This document shows positions 60,490 to 64,000 of a stretch of DNA of 64,000 bases, one piece after another. The notes below the pieces were generated by a model. That model saw only the letters and a list, made by a program, of their open reading frames with translations. It was not told the origin of the DNA and did not search any database. How positions within the stretch are numbered: position 1 is the stretch's first letter; each line of letters opens with the position of its first letter. The position numbers and the translations under genes were made by a program. Origin of the DNA: Canna indica (lineage: Eukaryota; Streptophyta; Magnoliopsida; Zingiberales; Cannaceae); contig CP136890.1 of the NCBI GenBank assembly GCA_034359265.1, forward strand, positions 93,645,501-93,709,500. The letters are read 5' to 3'.

Positions 60490-61750
60490 GATATCCCTTT
60501 ATATTTAAAACCAACATTTATTAATGTTAATATGCTCTATGATGATACTCATGTGAGTTCTTTATTGTATGATCAAAATTGGATGTATGATGCTATTGAT
60601 TGTAATTTCGGTCCGGTTCTGAGGGAGTCCATTTCGAGAATTACATTGCCTATGAACCCTGATGAGGACACCTATATTTGGAGAAAAGAGTCGGGGGGTG
60701 GAGTTACCGTCAAATCGGCGTATGATTTTATTAAAAGCCATGAACCAAATCCTAATCTACCTATTTCGCAGGCCTGTTGGAATCTTCTTTGGAAATTTAA
60801 AATTGCCCCTAAAGTCAAGCTATTTTGCTGAAAACTTCTCCATAAACGACTACCTACTCGTGCAAGGCTTTTGTATCTTAAGATTCTTGATTCTGACCTT
60901 TGTCCATTTTGCCAAAACAACCATGAAACAATGCATCATATCTTTTTTAGTGATGTTTTGCTGCCTCTGTTTGGTATAACATTTCCCTTAAAACGAGTCT
61001 CGATCTAGCAGATCATGATACTTAGAGTTCTGGTGATTGGCTGATATGTTCCTCCTATGGGCGCGAAGTTGAGATGTTCAGATTAGCATTAATTGTCAAC
61101 TCCTGCTGGTTCATTTGGTACGCTAGAATTTGTATGTTGCATGAGACTATGCAGCCTACCCATTTGAGCCTTGTGAACCGCATCCTTGCTTTCACTCATG
61201 ATCGCATGAGTGGGCTTATGTCTGAGGGCAATTCGAGACATAATAATTTCTTCATCAAATGGTCTCCCTCGGTCCCTGATCTTTTAAAATTTAATTGTGA
61301 TGCCTCTTTTTTGAATTCCCAGGGTGGATTGGGATTTGTGTTATGAAATTCGAAAGATGTATGTATTGTTGCTGAAGGTTTATCTTGATAGTGTCTTTCA
61401 CCTTGAAGCGATGGCCGTGAAATTTGATCTTCAATTCGCGTCAAATAATTTGCTGCCTCCATTTTCCATTGAATCTGATTCCAAGACATTGGCAGATATT
61501 ATCAACAAAGAAGCGCCGATTCCGTGAATTATTTCTAATATTGTTGATGATATCTTTCATTTAATATCTGATTGTAATTACTCTCGTATATTTTTTTGTT
61601 ATCGTGAAGCTAATGAAGCTGCCCATTGGGTAGCAAATTATGTTCGTGTTTCTAAGGACCGATGTATCTGGTCCGCAATCCGACCTCCCGACACATTTGT
61701 GGTCATGGTTCTGCCCGGCTTTAAATAAAAATCTTTTATATTTTTGGTAT
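60490..61750 (+). pseudogene. LINE remnant: zf-RVT and RNase H parts of ORF2
   Basis: Broken + strand frames give WRKESGGGVTVKSAYDFI, CWNLLWKFKIAPKVKLFCWK-like LLWKFKIAPKVKLFC, then LCPFCQNNHETMHHIFF (zinc site), CWFIWYARI, WSPSVPDLLKFNCDASF (RNase H start) and FCYREANEAAHWVAN (RNase H end). This is the 3' region of a plant L1-type LINE. Stops at 60,830, 61,010 and 61,345 and frame changes make it dead. An A-rich run at 61,749-61,761 may be its tail. Confidence 0.7.
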
Positions 61751-61906
61751 AAAAAAAAATAATGGCCAAACCCAGACTCCTGTCCTGTGCGTGGAAGTGC
61801 GGATCGTCTCTTCCAGCAGCGGGATCACCGTTCACTATGACGTGAGCGTATGAAGATTCGTGCAGAAGATCTTAATGGTCATCGTTGATATCAGCAGGAT
61901 AAATCA

Positions 61907-62071
61907 ATGGGCGGTTGTTGCTCCACGGCTGCACGGATGTCGAAGTTGCTCTGCTTCAAGGCCACACTGGCTGATTCAGCATACCGCATTAGACTGCGTT
62001 CGCTGTTACTAATCCAGAGACAGGATGCCACGTGCCTCTACGCACTCGGGATGCTATTACTTGCACAATGA
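61907..62071 (+). CDS. Short ORF of 54 aa, unrecognised, with a myristoylation-like start
   Basis: Opens MGGCCSTAARMSKLLCFKAT, with Gly at 2 and Cys at 4-5 as in N-myristoylated, palmitoylated proteins, and stops after LYALGMLLLAQ. It is GC-richer than its surroundings. It could be the first exon or a broken copy of a longer gene; no splice continuation was found. Confidence 0.2.
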   Translation: MGGCCSTAARMSKLLCFKATLADSAYRIRLRSLLLIQRQDATCLYALGMLLLAQ

Positions 62072-63808
62072 ATGTGTTCATACAATTGTATAGAAGGAAA
62101 TTTAAAGATTCTAGGACGGCCAATACTATTACTACTAAAATTGTTCATTGTAGGACTCTAGATCTAATTTTTTGCCTATAAGGAAAGGTTCAATCAAGAT
62201 CATCGTATTATAAGTTTCCAGCATCAGATAAGAGAAGAATGACACTGGTAAGTAAAAAATACATCAAGTGTGAATTGCTATATCATATTATCATTCTATT
62301 GATAAAGAGCTTATTTTAGAACAAATCAAATGTATGCAGATAGATAATAGATGTAATTAGCAAATTGCGTTGAATCTGCGATCCAGTCCTCTATTAGACC
62401 TCCAGATCTAGATTCAATCATTGTAAGTGACCACAATGGTCTGTGCGTTCATCGTTTAATAAGATAAATCTATATTTCTTTTGGGGGGAAAAAGAGCATC
62501 TCGTAATGATTATTACCACCAATATAAAACTTGACTTGATACACAATTTAAATGTCCTAGAATGGATCATTAAACAGCAATAGCAGCTACACTGCATATA
62601 AACAAGTTCAAATAATTCATCCAAGAAAACAATATCCAAAACATATGATATGAACTTAATATATAAATAAATATTGAAGGCAGCTGGGTAGTTAGCTGCT
62701 AATTAGGTGCAGTTTTCTAATAAGGTAGCTATTTAGCCTATTCAGTAAAATGTAAACCTTATTATTTCCATTAAAGTTATATAGAATCAGCTAGTGAAGG
62801 AAGTGAAATGATGAGTCATGCACGAAAATTATCATGTTCCTTGCAAATAAAATCTGAAGTACATGAAAATCAGATTCTTGTTCAGCAAAAATGACATAAA
62901 ACATAGATAACCAACACAAGAATAGGCAATATCTTCATTTGGGAACTATAACATGTGCATTGTCAATGCGATAAGGTCAGTTTAACCATTTTAAGCTTTG
63001 TCCTTCATAAGAAGATGAACTACAATGTGATGGAACAAAATCTAAATTTCCATCTTAATTTTGAAAACCAGAAAAAAAAAATATTAAGCAAGTAAACAAA
63101 TGGCCAGCAATATAGACCGGACCCGAAGCAACATTGAAAACAGAGATGTTGTGAACCACTGAGACCAAATGGGCAAAGTTAACAGTGCCAATCACATAGA
63201 GCCATCCATTTCAAAACAGCCCCTGAGTACCCTAATGTTCTTGATATACTCGACAAGATAAATCCAAGAATATAAGGTAAACAACCTAAATCGTTCCTCC
63301 AAACAAAGTGTATGTTTATCATCTTTATGAAGAAATGAAGAATTGTGCTGACTCCTATCTCCATAGTGGTCTTATCCAATTAAGAATTTCAATATTTTGT
63401 TCATTATGTCATCCAAACTATGTTGCTCAAACTTACTTTTAAGCACTCTATTCTTATTCAAGGAAACCATCTCAAAACCTGCATAAAAGGAGCCATAGTG
63501 ATCCCAATCCTTGGAACTTTCTATTTACTCTACATAAAAAATGACCTAGAATTTGAAGTGCTGTGATTTCCAAAGCAACCAGTATTTGCCAAAATCAAGC
63601 TAAACTCTAAAAATTATTCATATCATGGTTCAGTGCTCATTAGTCAATAGAACACATATATGTAAAGCAGTTACCCATCAGAGAAGAATGTTGCAAGATA
63701 AAATCTGAGTAACAAAATTTTCCCAATCAGTTTAGGGTAATATTGCAAGCAGTTTAGGGTTCGAGTAGAACACAACAAGAACTGAAAAGACTTCAGAAGA
63801 TTACTAAC
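62072..63808. other. AT-rich stretch, possibly 3' UTR or introns of the gene at the right edge
   Basis: No gene-quality frame, RNA gene or clear repeat. A donor-like GTTAGT directly follows the stop of the minus-strand exon at 63,809, so part of this may be a 3' UTR intron. Confidence 0.35.
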
Positions 63809-64000
63809 CTATTCATCCTCGCCACTCTCGTCACTGAAATAGCTAACTTTCTTCTCCTTTACCTTCTTATCGTTCTCATCCCCGAAGCGTTCCTCCCTTC
63901 CCCTTGCCTTCTCCTCGAACCCTCTTGTGTCCACTACCGACGCCCAGTTATCATCCTCGAACCCTTCATCTTCCCCGCTGTCGGACCCCTCATCCTGACC
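63809..64000 (-). CDS. 3' terminal exon of an unrecognised protein with an acidic tail (partial)
   Basis: The minus-strand frame is open from the window edge to the TAG at 63,809-63,811. It encodes about 63 residues rich in Asp, Glu and Lys, including GSDSGEDEGFEDDNWASVVD and VSYFSDESGEDE at the end. Codon use and GC content resemble the real exons of the window. The tail alone does not identify the family, and the rest lies beyond 64,000. Confidence 0.55.
   Translation of the reverse strand, partial: GQDEGSDSGEDEGFEDDNWASVVDTRGFEEKARGREERFGDENDKKVKEKKVSYFSDESGEDE

Noticed and set aside
1..64000. CRISPR arrays, bacterial operons or riboswitches
   Set aside because: No such pattern is present; the sequence is plant nuclear DNA.
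1..64000. tRNA or rRNA genes
   Set aside because: None was recognised by eye; the only tRNA-like string is the Copia primer-binding site.

Overview
This window is nuclear DNA from a flowering plant. The evidence is spliced genes with GT-AG introns, plant-specific families (an LPA1-type P-loop protein, a WCRKC thioredoxin, a PUB-ARM E3 ligase, a HIPP metal-binding protein), a MIR172 hairpin, and Copia, Gypsy-type, CACTA, MULE and LINE debris. The GC-rich first coding exons of several genes (LPA1, PUB, thioredoxin, HIPP), set in AT-rich surroundings, lean towards a monocot. That is inference; I cannot name the species.

Layout. 1-9,489 (+): an OTU-domain deubiquitinase with about 12 exons, and repeats in its introns. 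9,490-14,362: spacer with an 842-bp fold-back element flanked by 9-bp duplications, and a second, degenerate repeat block. 14,363-18,488 (+): an LPA1-like P-loop NTPase. 18,837-21,888 (-): a chloroplast-type thioredoxin-like 3 (WCRKC) gene, convergent with LPA1 and containing an 18-nt microexon. 22,000-37,770: AT-rich accessory DNA with repeats, decayed MULE and LINE fragments, and the clearest non-protein gene of the window, a MIR172 precursor at 28,441-28,564. 37,772-40,267 (+): a U-box/ARM E3 ligase of 640 aa in four exons. 41,007-56,330: a nested transposon stack. 57,316-58,770 (-): a HIPP protein with two HMA domains and a CaaX end. 60,490-61,750 (+): a LINE remnant with an RNase H domain. 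63,809-64,000 (-): the 3' end of an unrecognised acidic-tail gene running off the window.

The transposon stack is the most elaborate structure. A Copia element (331-bp LTRs, AAATT target duplication, PBS, PPT) was entered in its integrase region by a long Gypsy-type LTR, now solo (ATTGC duplication). That LTR was in turn entered in a GA/GT microsatellite by a CACTA (En/Spm) element, which carries broken transposase genes, subterminal repeats and a roughly 250-bp palindrome. All the transposon reading frames are broken by frameshifts or stops.

The cellular genes form no evident pathway. They cover ubiquitin removal (OTU), ubiquitin attachment (PUB), phytate-related metabolism (LPA1), plastid redox (thioredoxin), metal binding (HIPP) and developmental timing (miR172). 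All functional statements rest on recognised motifs; no database search was run.
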